Origin: Planctomycetota bacterium
GTDB taxonomy: Bacteria > Planctomycetota > UBA8108 > JACQVS01
Assembly: GCA_028280485.1 (NCBI GenBank)
Contig: JANQLS010000049.1
Location: forward strand, 241,953 to 305,952
Length of the DNA stretch: 64,000 nt
Reading direction: 5' to 3'
A program made the translations under genes and the position numbers. Within the stretch, counting starts at the first letter, position 1, and each line of letters starts with the position of its first letter. Of this stretch, positions 41,708-53,707 are shown in pieces. The notes beneath the pieces were generated by a model. That model was not told where the DNA came from, did not search any database, and was given only the letters and a program-made list of their open reading frames with translations.

Positions 41708-43060
41708 ATGACAAACCGAACTCTACTTCTAACACTCTCAGTTTTATTTTTTAGCAGCATTCCCTGCCTCTCCACCGAACTCACCTCCTACACCCCTCCA
41801 CTTTCCAAAGGAAAGCCCAATATCATTTATATCGTCAGCGACGATTTGGGGTATGGCGATTTAGGATCGTACGGTCAAAAGGTGATTCAAACTCCTCGCC
41901 TGGATCAATTAGCCGCACAGGGAATGCGCTTCACGGATCACTACGCCGGACACACCGTTTGTCGACCATCCCGACTAGTTTATTTAACGGGTAAACACAC
42001 GGCCCATACGGCGATCGCAGGAAACAATAAACACATCCTTCCCAAAGGATCCGTAACCGTAACTTCTCTACTGCAAAAAGCAGGGTATCGCACGGCGGGC
42101 ATCGGGAAGTGGGCCTTGGGTGCCAATGGTTCAACCGGCCATCCGAACCTTCAAGGATTCGATTTTTTTTACGGCTACTTAGATCAAAGTGAAGCCCATG
42201 ACTACTATCCCGAATACCTCTACCGGAATGAAAAGAAGGAACGCCTTCCAGGGAACGTCAACAGTGGTAAAAGAAATGTCTCCTCCAAGAAGGTCACTTA
42301 CGCTCACACCCGCATCACAGAAGAGGCGCTAGCGTTCATCAAGAGGAATAAAGATAAACCCTTTTATCTCAATCTGACCTGGACGATTCCTCATACCAAC
42401 AACGAAGCAGGCCGAGTGGAAAAAGACGGACAAGAGGTTCCTGATTACGGAATCTATAAAGACAAAGACTGGCCCAATCCCGAAAAGGGATTCGCGGCGA
42501 TGGTCACTCTGATGGATACCGATTTAGGAAAGATCGTCGATCTTCTCAAAAAATTAAAAATTGCAAAAAACACCCTGGTTGTCTTTACCTCTGACAATGG
42601 TCCTCACCAAGAGGGAGGCCACAAAATGGAATACTTTAATTCCAACGGAGACCTCAGAGGTTTCAAGCGCTCCCTTCACGATGGCGGAATACGAGTTCCG
42701 ATGATCGCGTGGTGGCCCGGGACGATCAAACCGGGCGTAACCGATCATATCTCTGCATTTTGGGATTGGCTTCCAACCGCTTGTGAACTCGCAGGTGTCG
42801 AAAGCCCAAAAGACATCGATGGTATTTCTTTCGTGCCGACTCTTCTAGGGCAGAAAGATAAACAAAAGCAACACCAGTATCTCTTCTGGCGGTGGAGTCG
42901 ATTCAGAGCCATTCGAATCGGGAAATGGAAGGGAGTTCAAACGAATAAAGATTTAGCTCTCTACGATCTGAGCCAGGACATCGGGGAAGAAAAAAACATC
43001 GTCACTAAAAATCCCGATATGGCTAAAAAGATGAAGGCTATTATCGACGAGTTAGAGTAG
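41708..43060 (+). CDS. sulfatase (type I, formylglycine)
   Basis: 450 aa from ATG 41708 (the frame extends back through a repeat to 41555; the ATG starts a signal peptide, LLLTLSVLFFSSIPC). Hydrolyses sulfate esters, probably of polysaccharides. The N-terminal metal site is YIVSDDLGYGDLGSYG. CRPSR at residues 85-89 is the C-x-P-S-R motif whose Cys is converted to formylglycine. GIGKWALG, WTIPHTNN and FTSDNGPHQEGGH give further active-site residues. Its stop is adjacent, with no spacer, to the stop of the giant gene on the other strand (43061). Confidence 0.93.
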   Translation: MTNRTLLLTLSVLFFSSIPCLSTELTSYTPPLSKGKPNIIYIVSDDLGYGDLGSYGQKVIQTPRLDQLAAQGMRFTDHYAGHTVCRPSRLVYLTGKHTAHTAIAGNNKHILPKGSVTVTSLLQKAGYRTAGIGKWALGANGSTGHPNLQGFDFFYGYLDQSEAHDYYPEYLYRNEKKERLPGNVNSGKRNVSSKKVTYAHTRITEEALAFIKRNKDKPFYLNLTWTIPHTNNEAGRVEKDGQEVPDYGIYKDKDWPNPEKGFAAMVTLMDTDLGKIVDLLKKLKIAKNTLVVFTSDNGPHQEGGHKMEYFNSNGDLRGFKRSLHDGGIRVPMIAWWPGTIKPGVTDHISAFWDWLPTACELAGVESPKDIDGISFVPTLLGQKDKQKQHQYLFWRWSRFRAIRIGKWKGVQTNKDLALYDLSQDIGEEKNIVTKNPDMAKKMKAIIDELE

Positions 43061-46000
43061 CTACTGTCGCGTTCCCGTCCAAGCACTTAACAACGATCCA
43101 TCGTAATAAAGGAACACATCAGAAGTGGCGAAAAGTCGATTGGGATTCCGACGAGGATCTTTGAAGGGCTCGATTTGTTCTTTAAACATCGACTCTTGAA
43201 AGCCTCCCGTTTCCAAATCAACCATCAAGGCGAGCTGGCCCTCGCGTCCCTGGTGAACAAGCTTCATCAATTTCTTCTCGCTCACCTTGACGATGGTACC
43301 GGAACGGTTTCGGGGGTGGTTCCGATCTTCAGATGGATTCACCAAAAACTTCCTCTGCTTGAGATCGACGACTGCGAACTGAGGATGACTAAAGACTAAA
43401 ATGTCTCCATCTATTTGCGGATGATTATAGGATCCCACCGGTCCCACTTCAAAGCGGTACGCCTCATCGTCGAGACGAAAGACGGTTAAGATTTCATGTC
43501 CTTGGCCGGGATTCACTCGGGTTAATAAGTAGTCTCCTTGAACTTGCATCAACCGAGCATTTTCAGCTACGGGGAAGGCGACCTTACCGTCGAGATCGTA
43601 TCGATAAAGTTCATCGACTTTCTTTTTATAATTTCGAGCTTCAAAAACGACGGCGCTATCTCCAAAGACGGGCTGACGAATCTGAATGCGATTCACCATG
43701 ACACCCTTGGCTACGGGAGGGCCCCAATTTTGAAGATCGTTACTGACATAGAGCTCATAATCTCGAATCATCCCGTTGTTATTGATAATCACTGCGGGCA
43801 GATATTGAAGAGCTTGAATCTTTTGGGATTTGCCTAAATCGAGTTGAATTTCGTGAGGGTGCTCAGGGATGCCCCCGATCCACTGAGTGTGCCACCAAAG
43901 ATCAGGGTCACCGTCAAAAACAGTTTCGGGTCGAGTATCGTAACGAGCCTGAGTTTCTGTACTCGAAGTTTTGATGACACTCCAAGTATCCCGAGAGATG
44001 CGTTCCCCATCTTCTCCTCGAACATGAAGCTCGGCGATCGACATCCACCCCCGACCATTGATCTCGGAGAGCCCTACCAAGCGAACGTAACGTGCTTCCT
44101 TAGGAGCAAACTGAACTTCGTAATATCCGTTTGTCAGCTTCTTACCATCCACTAACGTAGCCCCCGGCTCATCGTAAACCTTCATCTCGTGCTCATCGAC
44201 CACCGAACCGGTTTTGGAATCGAGGATGAGGTGACTTGAGGAGCGTTGAAAAGAAACATTGAGAAGATGAAGCTTGTCTCCATCCGCCTTGACTCTCAAC
44301 TGATCAGCACCGACTGGTAAACTCCAAAGATGCGAGCCAGTCTTGAGATCGAGGGCGATCACTTTGCTCTTTCCATCGTGGAAGATTTGTTGATCTCCAC
44401 TCTGCATCGTCTGTTGAACTTGAAGCTGAATGGGAGTGTCCCATTGAATATGACCCGTTTGACCATCCAAGGCGACGACATTGCCTAAAGACCGACCTAA
44501 CCCTCCGGCATGATCGACAATCAGCAGCTTGTCATCGACTAAATGAAGACCGGGGTCACGAGCTTCAACAAAACGACGCCACTTCACAGCTCCTTGAGCG
44601 CTGACATCGATACACTCTAAAACCCCTTCACTCAAGAGATATCCTTTTCCTTTAAGAGGAGAGGAAGAATCAGGAAGGGTTAATCTTGCACCAGGACGGG
44701 AGAGCGTCCAAGTTCGTTGAAACGGTGGAGTGAAGGGCTTTGGATCTGGGTCATGAACGATATGGATCGCTTCGTTCAAGGGTTGGCGCGAATCTTCGGC
44801 GGGTTGATCCGTGACGACGAAAATGGATCCCTCATGAACTTGAAACGCCATCGGGCGCTCCCCCTTGAGATCCCAAGTTTTCGATTCGAGAACTTGGCCA
44901 TTGGATCCGTCGACGCGCAAGAGTTCTAAGTCGTTTCCAACATAAATCGAATCGCCGATCATTTGGGCTCGACCGATGTGGCGACGTTTTAAAATTTTCT
45001 GCCACAGAGTTTTTCCTGAATCTAAATCGACACCCAAGAGTTCTTGGCGGCCTAAAACAATTAAAATTCCTTCAGTTTGCCCCAAGACATCATGAGCTGG
45101 GGAAAAAGGATTATCCCAAAGCAAACGACCTGAAGATTGATCTAATGCAAAAATCCTCCCCGCATCCCGAGGGACACAGATCACCTTGTCTTTAAAGATA
45201 ATGGGAGAAGAACCAAAACCAACTCCACCGACGGCATGATTGCGACGGTAGTAGTGAATCCAATCGACTCGGCCATCGCGGGCATCGGATTTCGAGATGA
45301 TTCCACAATTGGAATTCGCGTAGATGGCTCCTCGGTGTACCGTCACCCGATTCCCGTAGAGAGCGTATTGAACTTGAGTTCGTTCCAAGTTTGAAACGAA
45401 ATCGGAAGATCGACCCGCTTGAGCAATTTCTGTATCCCAAAGCTCGGTGGAAGTTGAGGGATCTAAACAGACGAGAGAGAGACGACGATCACGTCCATTT
45501 TGAATATTCCCTCGACTACTCAACCGCAAGAAGTAAAGCAAACCATCCGACAGCACGGGGTCAGCTAATGGAATTTGAAATCGCCACTGATTCTGAAGTC
45601 GAGATCGTTGGGCTTCTTGGGATGACCAACGTGGTTGCCCCGATTGAAGATTGAAGGCCGCTAGCATTTGAGGAGCGGAGGTTAAACCCCAACGAGTAAA
45701 AATATCGATGCCATCGGAACTCGGTTTATACGTTCCGGGCAGAAACGATTTGGGATTGCCGTCTTGAGCTAAATTTCTTTGAACTTGAGTCCAACGAGCC
45801 TGATCCGTTTTATCTTTATCAAAGCAAACCAATAAATTTCGACTGCTGATCAACAAGGCTTCTTCGATGACTTGCAGGTCAACCGAGTAGGAAGCACCAG
45901 CAGTGTTTGTAGGCCAAGGAGAAACGGGTGGAATCCGCACCACCTTAAATTGGGCCTGATCTAATTGAGAGATTTCTTCCTTCTCTATTACTTTTGCCGT

Positions 46001-47206
46001 CGGTAAAAGCTTCTCTAAAAGCTCAGAAGTAGTTACCGGTTGGCTCAACCAACTAAATTTCTTCTGGGGGTCGAGTTTCCCGAACTCGGCCTGCAGTTCT
46101 TCTTGAGTTTCAAATTGAGCCAGGGCGGCTAAGCGTCCGAGTAAGGCGGAATTCAATAACTCTGGATTATGCGTATGCTCTAAAATTTGATCGAAGCTTC
46201 GGAGTGCCGACTGAGTGCGACCTTGCCACAAGGAATCACTCGCCAATTTGAGGAGCAGTTTTTGAGCTGACACCGCCCAGGGATAGCGGCGGTTGTACAT
46301 CAAAACTTGCTCTTCCGTAGGAGCTTCAGGGACGACCTCAATCGAGAATTGCTCTTCTTGAACTTTACGCAAAGGCTCGAGTTCACGGCTCGGTTTTAAT
46401 TTCAGATGGAGATCTAAGACTTGTGCAGGATCCACCAATCCACTGAAATCCTTCCACAGGATGATTTGATCTTCGATGAGAGCGTGCCCCGCGAGACGAT
46501 CGAAATGTTCAGGGACATCCATCGGTGAACGATCGAGAGCCGTTCGCCAATTCCCTTCGGGATCATCCGGCTCAAGGTAAAGGAGAGGGCTCATCTTCCC
46601 GATGTTGATCAAGGGAGCGGGAAGCTTGTTGAGATCGACCTCCAACTCACTTCTTAGGCGGAACCAAAGATCACGAGTGACGGGATCCGGATGGTCTAAA
46701 TCCATCTCTTCTTGGAGTTCACTGTAAAGATCGCGAGTTTGTGGAGTGTCTAATCTGCGATGCGCTTGAGCTCGAATAATTTTGTAGTGTACATCATTGG
46801 GATTTTCACCAACGAGGCGATCCATCTCTTCTCGAACTTTGAGAAGGCGCCCTTCCGTGATGTCGATATCGACCTGAGCCTCAAAAGCCTCTCGTCCGAT
46901 TCGGCTCGAAGCCCCGAGGGCGCCGATTCGCTTTAATGCGCATAATCGCCGAGTCGCGAATTGAACCCAGGGGCTCTTATTATTCGTACGTCCGGCGACA
47001 GCTAAGATCTTTTGCAGACACCGTGAAGCGATTTGCTTATCCCCGGGATTGGAATCGAGGAGTTTTTTCAGCAAGAGGTGTCCCGCCTCATTATTCCCTG
47101 AACGATAAGCATCTTGGGCGCGATTCCAAAGTTCGGGATCTTCCGCTCGAAGGACTTGAAATGAAAATATGCAAATGAAGGTGAGGGCAATCCAAGATCT
47201 TTTCAT
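43061..47206 (-). CDS. giant secreted PQQ-repeat protein with TPR and discoidin domains
   Basis: 1381 aa with a signal peptide (WIALTFICIFSFQVLRAE). Residues about 25-380 are helical, TPR-like (AYRSGNNEAGHLLLKKLLDS). From about 440 to 1000 are PQQ-like beta-propeller repeats (GRLLWDNPFS, SGKTLWQKIL, GHIQWDTPI, TGSHLWSLPV). A F5/8-type C (discoidin) domain lies at about 1050-1190 (ARYVRLVGLSEINGRGW, HEIQLDLGKSQKIQAL), then more beta repeats. It is the last gene of the MoxR operon, one base after the HEAT-repeat gene. Likely a large periplasmic or surface scaffold; no catalytic site seen. Confidence 0.8.
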   Translation of the reverse strand: MKRSWIALTFICIFSFQVLRAEDPELWNRAQDAYRSGNNEAGHLLLKKLLDSNPGDKQIASRCLQKILAVAGRTNNKSPWVQFATRRLCALKRIGALGASSRIGREAFEAQVDIDITEGRLLKVREEMDRLVGENPNDVHYKIIRAQAHRRLDTPQTRDLYSELQEEMDLDHPDPVTRDLWFRLRSELEVDLNKLPAPLINIGKMSPLLYLEPDDPEGNWRTALDRSPMDVPEHFDRLAGHALIEDQIILWKDFSGLVDPAQVLDLHLKLKPSRELEPLRKVQEEQFSIEVVPEAPTEEQVLMYNRRYPWAVSAQKLLLKLASDSLWQGRTQSALRSFDQILEHTHNPELLNSALLGRLAALAQFETQEELQAEFGKLDPQKKFSWLSQPVTTSELLEKLLPTAKVIEKEEISQLDQAQFKVVRIPPVSPWPTNTAGASYSVDLQVIEEALLISSRNLLVCFDKDKTDQARWTQVQRNLAQDGNPKSFLPGTYKPSSDGIDIFTRWGLTSAPQMLAAFNLQSGQPRWSSQEAQRSRLQNQWRFQIPLADPVLSDGLLYFLRLSSRGNIQNGRDRRLSLVCLDPSTSTELWDTEIAQAGRSSDFVSNLERTQVQYALYGNRVTVHRGAIYANSNCGIISKSDARDGRVDWIHYYRRNHAVGGVGFGSSPIIFKDKVICVPRDAGRIFALDQSSGRLLWDNPFSPAHDVLGQTEGILIVLGRQELLGVDLDSGKTLWQKILKRRHIGRAQMIGDSIYVGNDLELLRVDGSNGQVLESKTWDLKGERPMAFQVHEGSIFVVTDQPAEDSRQPLNEAIHIVHDPDPKPFTPPFQRTWTLSRPGARLTLPDSSSPLKGKGYLLSEGVLECIDVSAQGAVKWRRFVEARDPGLHLVDDKLLIVDHAGGLGRSLGNVVALDGQTGHIQWDTPIQLQVQQTMQSGDQQIFHDGKSKVIALDLKTGSHLWSLPVGADQLRVKADGDKLHLLNVSFQRSSSHLILDSKTGSVVDEHEMKVYDEPGATLVDGKKLTNGYYEVQFAPKEARYVRLVGLSEINGRGWMSIAELHVRGEDGERISRDTWSVIKTSSTETQARYDTRPETVFDGDPDLWWHTQWIGGIPEHPHEIQLDLGKSQKIQALQYLPAVIINNNGMIRDYELYVSNDLQNWGPPVAKGVMVNRIQIRQPVFGDSAVVFEARNYKKKVDELYRYDLDGKVAFPVAENARLMQVQGDYLLTRVNPGQGHEILTVFRLDDEAYRFEVGPVGSYNHPQIDGDILVFSHPQFAVVDLKQRKFLVNPSEDRNHPRNRSGTIVKVSEKKLMKLVHQGREGQLALMVDLETGGFQESMFKEQIEPFKDPRRNPNRLFATSDVFLYYDGSLLSAWTGTRQ

Positions 47207-47207
47207 C

Positions 47208-49157
47208 TCAACGGCTCCTCACTCGAATGGGTTTACCTTCCGCATTCGTCAGTCGCAATCGAACCCACCAACGGTGATTGATATTGGAAGACTTGACTAA
47301 GATGCGATTCCACTCGGGCTTCAGTTGAAGTTTTAACTTCTTTTCTTCGGCGATCGAGTCCTGACGGTCTTTAAAGGTACTTTCCTTTTCTAAAATCTTT
47401 TCGCCATTCAACCAAACCTTGAAGGCGTCATCCCCATCGATCGAGAGGAAAACTTCTTCATCTCCGACCACATTAAAATCGGAAACCGCATAGGCAACGG
47501 ATAAGGAACCGGGAGGAGGAACAACCAAGGCTAAAAGTAGCTTCCCATTGGTCTGATCCACTTTAACTTCCGACCAACCGATCTCTCGTTCGATCTCTTC
47601 TTGATTGTTATGCCTTCTTCCGTCTAAAGACCAAACGTATTTAGATGGATACTTCTTCTCAAAATCGATTTCTTTTTCGGGCGGGTAAACGGTTTGAAAA
47701 CCATTGTTTTCTCGATCGTTTAAAAAAGTTCCGATGACTCGAAAATTCGCAAGATAACCCTGGGCTTTGGCCACAAATTCAATTTCTTCATCGGGCGCGA
47801 TACTCCCCAATGCTTTCGCTGCCGTCAACCTTCGATCTTCATCGGTACTTTGAAGACGGTCGCCCAAGAGCTTGATCGCCGGTTTGAAATCCTCTTTACT
47901 ACCAGCCGCCCCGAGGAGCTTGAAGGCCAAGTTTCTGGTGGTCTCGTGCTCACTCAATAAAGCTTCTTCTAAGTAGACAACCATTTCCCCGCGAGGAGCA
48001 TCCGATACTGGAGCGCTTAAGAGGGCTTGTAAAGCTGCTTGAACCACGGGCACCGAACTGTCGGCCATTCGCTCTTTTAACTGATCGAATAAATTCACGC
48101 TTTCGCAGTGAGCTAAACAGCGAATCGCTAAAGCGCGAATCACAGCCTGCTCGTGAGTGAGATAGTTTTTAAACAACTCTTTATGTTGATCGGGCTCCAT
48201 CGAGTGTCGTCCCAATGCGATGAGACCCAGTCGAATCGTCTCCACATTCTTAGCTTGCTTTAAAGCCTTGGCCAAATCTTTACCCAACTCGGGAAGATGA
48301 ACCAGTTGAGTGAGAATAGTCGATGCTTTGCGAATGCCTTCATCTTGAGGAGGCTCTAACAACTTCTGGAGCTCCCCTTTGAGCTGTTGACTATCGAATC
48401 GTCCCAGTATCCCTAAGATCTGAGCGTAACGAAGATCTTTGACCTGAAACTCATCTAAGAGTTGTAGTAAGACGGGAATCGCTTGGGGGCGAGAGAGATC
48501 ATCCAGAGCTTCGGCCACTAATATGCTTTCCTCCGGGCTGCATCGAGCGAGAAGCTTTTCAATCTGCTGTTGATGATCTGCTTGAGCGGCACTCACCAGG
48601 GCTCGAATGAATATTGGAATTTGATCTTTCTTCAGGTCTTTGGAAAAACTCTGAAGATGAGGAAGGGCCTTTTGAGGTGAATGAAAAGCTAAAGTGGATA
48701 GCGCTCGAGTTTTTACTTTTAAGTTCTCATCTTGAAGAAGTTTTTCGATGAGATCAAAGTTGGGAGGTGTGATGAACTCGAGACCTTCGGCGGAGGCCAA
48801 ACGGAGTTCAAGGTCTTGGTGCTGAACGTAAGATAATAAAAGCTTCGCACTTTCCTTTGAGTCGATCTTAACCCGAGCGATGAGAGCTCTTCCTCTTTCC
48901 CAGGAACTCAAGCTTTCGTTTTGAACTAAGCGAGTCAATTCAGGAATCGCTTCGATCGCCTGATGTTGGGCGAGATAGTACATCGCTTCAGCTCTAAGGA
49001 TCCAATCGTCCTCGGTGAGTTGAGCGAGCATTCTACCCACTCCGATAGAGGGTAATCCCTTTGGAGCTTTTTGCGACTCGACCTCGGACGATATAAAGAA
49101 ACCGACGAGGGCAGAAAGAAGAAGAATGAAGAAATTAAAGGGGATGAATTTTCGCAA
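47208..49157 (-). CDS. secreted HEAT-repeat protein
   Basis: 649 aa with an N-terminal signal/anchor (FIPFNFFILLLSALVGFFI). Residues about 40-470 are HEAT/armadillo-like helical repeats (RAEAMYYLAQHQAIEAIPEL, RALSTLAFHSPQKALPHLQ, DRRLTAAKALGSIAPDEEIE). The last about 170 residues are beta-rich (VFLSIDGDDAFKVWLNGEKI). A protein-protein scaffold is the natural reading. It starts 12 bases after the prenyltransferase-like gene and ends one base before the PQQ gene, so all three are translated from one transcript. Confidence 0.8.
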   Translation of the reverse strand: MRKFIPFNFFILLLSALVGFFISSEVESQKAPKGLPSIGVGRMLAQLTEDDWILRAEAMYYLAQHQAIEAIPELTRLVQNESLSSWERGRALIARVKIDSKESAKLLLSYVQHQDLELRLASAEGLEFITPPNFDLIEKLLQDENLKVKTRALSTLAFHSPQKALPHLQSFSKDLKKDQIPIFIRALVSAAQADHQQQIEKLLARCSPEESILVAEALDDLSRPQAIPVLLQLLDEFQVKDLRYAQILGILGRFDSQQLKGELQKLLEPPQDEGIRKASTILTQLVHLPELGKDLAKALKQAKNVETIRLGLIALGRHSMEPDQHKELFKNYLTHEQAVIRALAIRCLAHCESVNLFDQLKERMADSSVPVVQAALQALLSAPVSDAPRGEMVVYLEEALLSEHETTRNLAFKLLGAAGSKEDFKPAIKLLGDRLQSTDEDRRLTAAKALGSIAPDEEIEFVAKAQGYLANFRVIGTFLNDRENNGFQTVYPPEKEIDFEKKYPSKYVWSLDGRRHNNQEEIEREIGWSEVKVDQTNGKLLLALVVPPPGSLSVAYAVSDFNVVGDEEVFLSIDGDDAFKVWLNGEKILEKESTFKDRQDSIAEEKKLKLQLKPEWNRILVKSSNINHRWWVRLRLTNAEGKPIRVRSR

Positions 49158-49169
49158 TCTAAACCTCAG

Positions 49170-50212
49170 CTACCGTTGGTAGATAGGCAAAAATCGATAG
49201 GGAACTCCGAGGACTAAAATTGAAATCGAAGTTCCGTACGCCGTACCATGACCGCCCGACCAAGAGCCGTCTCCAGACTGTTGGGCAAGAATTGTTGCCG
49301 CTACTTTAGGATACCACGCCTGGAAGTCTGCTTCAGAAGATTGGTACATCGCCTGGATGGCATAGTAGTGGGAATAGTGAAAACGGGGAAAGCCTTTATC
49401 GAACTTTTTCTCGGGATAGGCTTTAAGAAAATCTAATCCTCGCAAAGTGGCTTTATGACGACTTTGACCGCACATCACCAGAGACATAACCCCCGCCGCT
49501 GTTCGGGCAAATCCAGCCTCACTGGTGTTAGGCATGTATTTAAAGCCACCCGTGATTTCATCCTGACAACTGAGCACGTATTTTGTAGCCCGTTCGATCG
49601 TCGATTTAGGTACGGCGATTCCTGACTCTCTCGCTGAATTCAATGCTACCAATTGCATAACGGTCATCGATAAATCAGCATCGGCAGGTTGCGGATTATA
49701 TCTCCATCCTCCTGCTTTATTTTGAGCTCGAAGAGTGATATCGACCGCTCTTCTCAATACATTTCGTATTCGAGGATTCTTACTTTGTCCCCAAGCCTCC
49801 GACAGGGCGAGGATCGCTAAACCATGTTCGTACATTCCAGCGTGGTTATTCGGCGTCCCGATGAAACCTCGTTGTTGCTTACTTTTATTTAAAAGATAAG
49901 CGAGCCCTCGATCCATCACTCGGCCGTAACGGCCTCGACCAGGTACATATCCCTTGAGGAGAAAGGCCATGATACTCAAGGAAGTTTCAGCGACGGGATT
50001 GGACCCTCCCCCCCAACTGCCATCATCGTTTTGGACTCCGGGCTTAGCGAGGTAGGCGAGGCCATCGGTTATCGCTTTCCTGACCTCGGGGGTAAGTCGG
50101 GCCACTCGAACGGCTTGTCCTCCCGTACGACTCTCTTGACTTCCAAGTTGAAGGGGAAGTTGAACGAGTGAAATGATGATGAGGCTTAATGTGAGTAGTC
50201 GATATTTATAAG

Positions 50213-50216
<4 letters not shown>
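49170..50216 (-). CDS. prenyltransferase/squalene-cyclase-like repeat protein
   Basis: 348 aa with a signal peptide. The protein has alpha/alpha-barrel repeats of the squalene-hopene cyclase/prenyltransferase type: DGSWGGGSNPVAETSLSIMA, AGGWRYNPQPADADLSMTV, TGGFKYMPNTSEAGFAR and GDGSWSGGHGTAYGTSISIL. These are GxW/QxxDGSW-like units. The DXDD acid of cyclases is not evident, except for PADADLS, so terpene cyclisation is doubtful. Such proteins are common in planctomycete Bat-like operons. Overlaps the preceding gene by four bases (ATGA). Confidence 0.75.
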
Positions 50217-52017
<1,801 letters not shown>

Positions 52018-52021
<4 letters not shown>

Positions 52022-53697
52022 GGCGTCTCCTTCTCTTGCTCTTTGAGCTGGATGACACGGTCTTGAGAATCTTTCTCAGACTCGTGAGCGCGACGAATTT
52101 CATCGCGTTGTTGACTTAACTCTTCACGAAACCAGGTTAGGTATTGCTCGGGCTCAACGATGCGGAGTTGTCGCGTCATCGAGCGACGCAGGTGGTTGAT
52201 CTTATCCGGGTGTCCATCCGACACTTCGATGGCAAAGGACAAGGTCATACCGGGTTTCAATTCTTTAATCTTATCTTTGAGCTTCCAAGAGAGATTGACT
52301 TTGTCGCCCTTCGCCCCTTTAAACGAATGAGCCGGAACTCGTTGTTCGTTGCTCCCGTCAACCGAGTAAACGACCCAAGCTTCGTTGAGGCCATAATCGT
52401 CATCGGCTTGAGCGACAAATCTCAATGTCTTTTCAACAGTAGCCATACCGTCCGATGCGGGACGAACTAAAGCGACTTCTGGAATACGATCTTTTCTTAC
52501 TTTAATACTGTGCTGAACATCATCAAACTTAAAGTTTTTACCGCTCTCACCTTCGACCCATTGAAACGAATACTTAAAAGAAGTGGGAGCCTTCATTTCA
52601 AAACGTACGATCTTACCAGTCTCATCGACGACAGCCTCGACGACTTCTTTATCGGATTTGACCTTAAGACTCGCTACTTTGGAATCGCAGCGAAGCTCCC
52701 AATTCAAGGTCGCACTTTCGGGCACTTCAAGGTTGAGTTGATCCTGGGTGATCGGATCGAGTTTCATGTACTCAGGATAGGAAATCTTCACGATCGTTTT
52801 AGTCACCCGAGGTGATCGGATGACGCGAAGGGCTTGAGTTTCACTTTCATCATCACCGAGGACAACGCGGTATTCGATATCTCGAACCAGTTCTTCTAAC
52901 TTACGAGAGTAATCGGCTTGAGTAGCATCGACTGCGGTGGCTGATGATTTGACCAAGGGAAGAGACTTCCACTCCACTTCACTTCCTAATGGACGCACTA
53001 AGAGAAGCCCTGATTCAGGTAAGACCTTTTGGGCTTTGGCTTGAATGATGGCGTCGTCGCCGGCTTTAACGACGAGGCCTTGAGAAACTTCAATAATTTC
53101 AGTCTCGGTGGGATAACTGACTTCGGCTCCTCCCAAGCGCTTGAAAAACGCTCCTAGATAATCTCTCCAACTGATGCTCAATGCGCCCGAAATCAACACA
53201 ACGCCTGCACAGACCATCAAGAGTGTTTTTAACTGTTTGAAGTCGACGATCTCTCTAAAATCGAGAGGCTGAGTTCGCACGACGGCTTCACTCCTTAATG
53301 CCTCTAGGAGTTCGTGGGAAATATTGGGTTGATTGAGGATCGTCGGATCGAGTTCTGTATACGAAACCAAAAGTGAAGAGAGCTCGGGATGGCGCTCTTC
53401 GACTTCCAATGCCACGAGAAGTGGATTGAAGCGCTGGAGATGCTTAAGCCAATCCTTCCACAAGACCCACAAGAGGATCGCGACATTGATCATCGGCAAG
53501 ACGATACCTAATCCCGACATTCCTGCGCGCGCGAAGATCCCCCAATCGATGATGAATGAGAGGATGGTCAGTGCGATCAACCAAATCAAAAGGCAGGAGG
53601 CACCGCGGATGTGAATCAAGCGCCGATGGCGCTCGAATGCCTGTCGCAGTTTCGATTCGATATTGTTCTGAGCGTTATTATTATTCTCGTCGGCCAT
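52018..53697 (-). CDS. DUF4175-like membrane protein
   Basis: 559 aa from ATG 53697, ten bases after the previous stop; a longer frame reaches 53787 inside that gene. N-terminal part has two hydrophobic segments near residues 35-75 (ASCLLIWLIALTILSFIIDW), a third near 160 and then a large periplasmic region of beta domains (VAQADDDYGLNEAWVVYSVDG), ending in a coiled-coil (SQQRDEIRRAHESEKDSQDR). The layout resembles DUF4175 proteins of MoxR/Bat gene clusters. Its stop overlaps the next gene's ATG by four bases. Confidence 0.7.
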
Positions 53698-53707
53698 GGT
53701 TCGAGGA

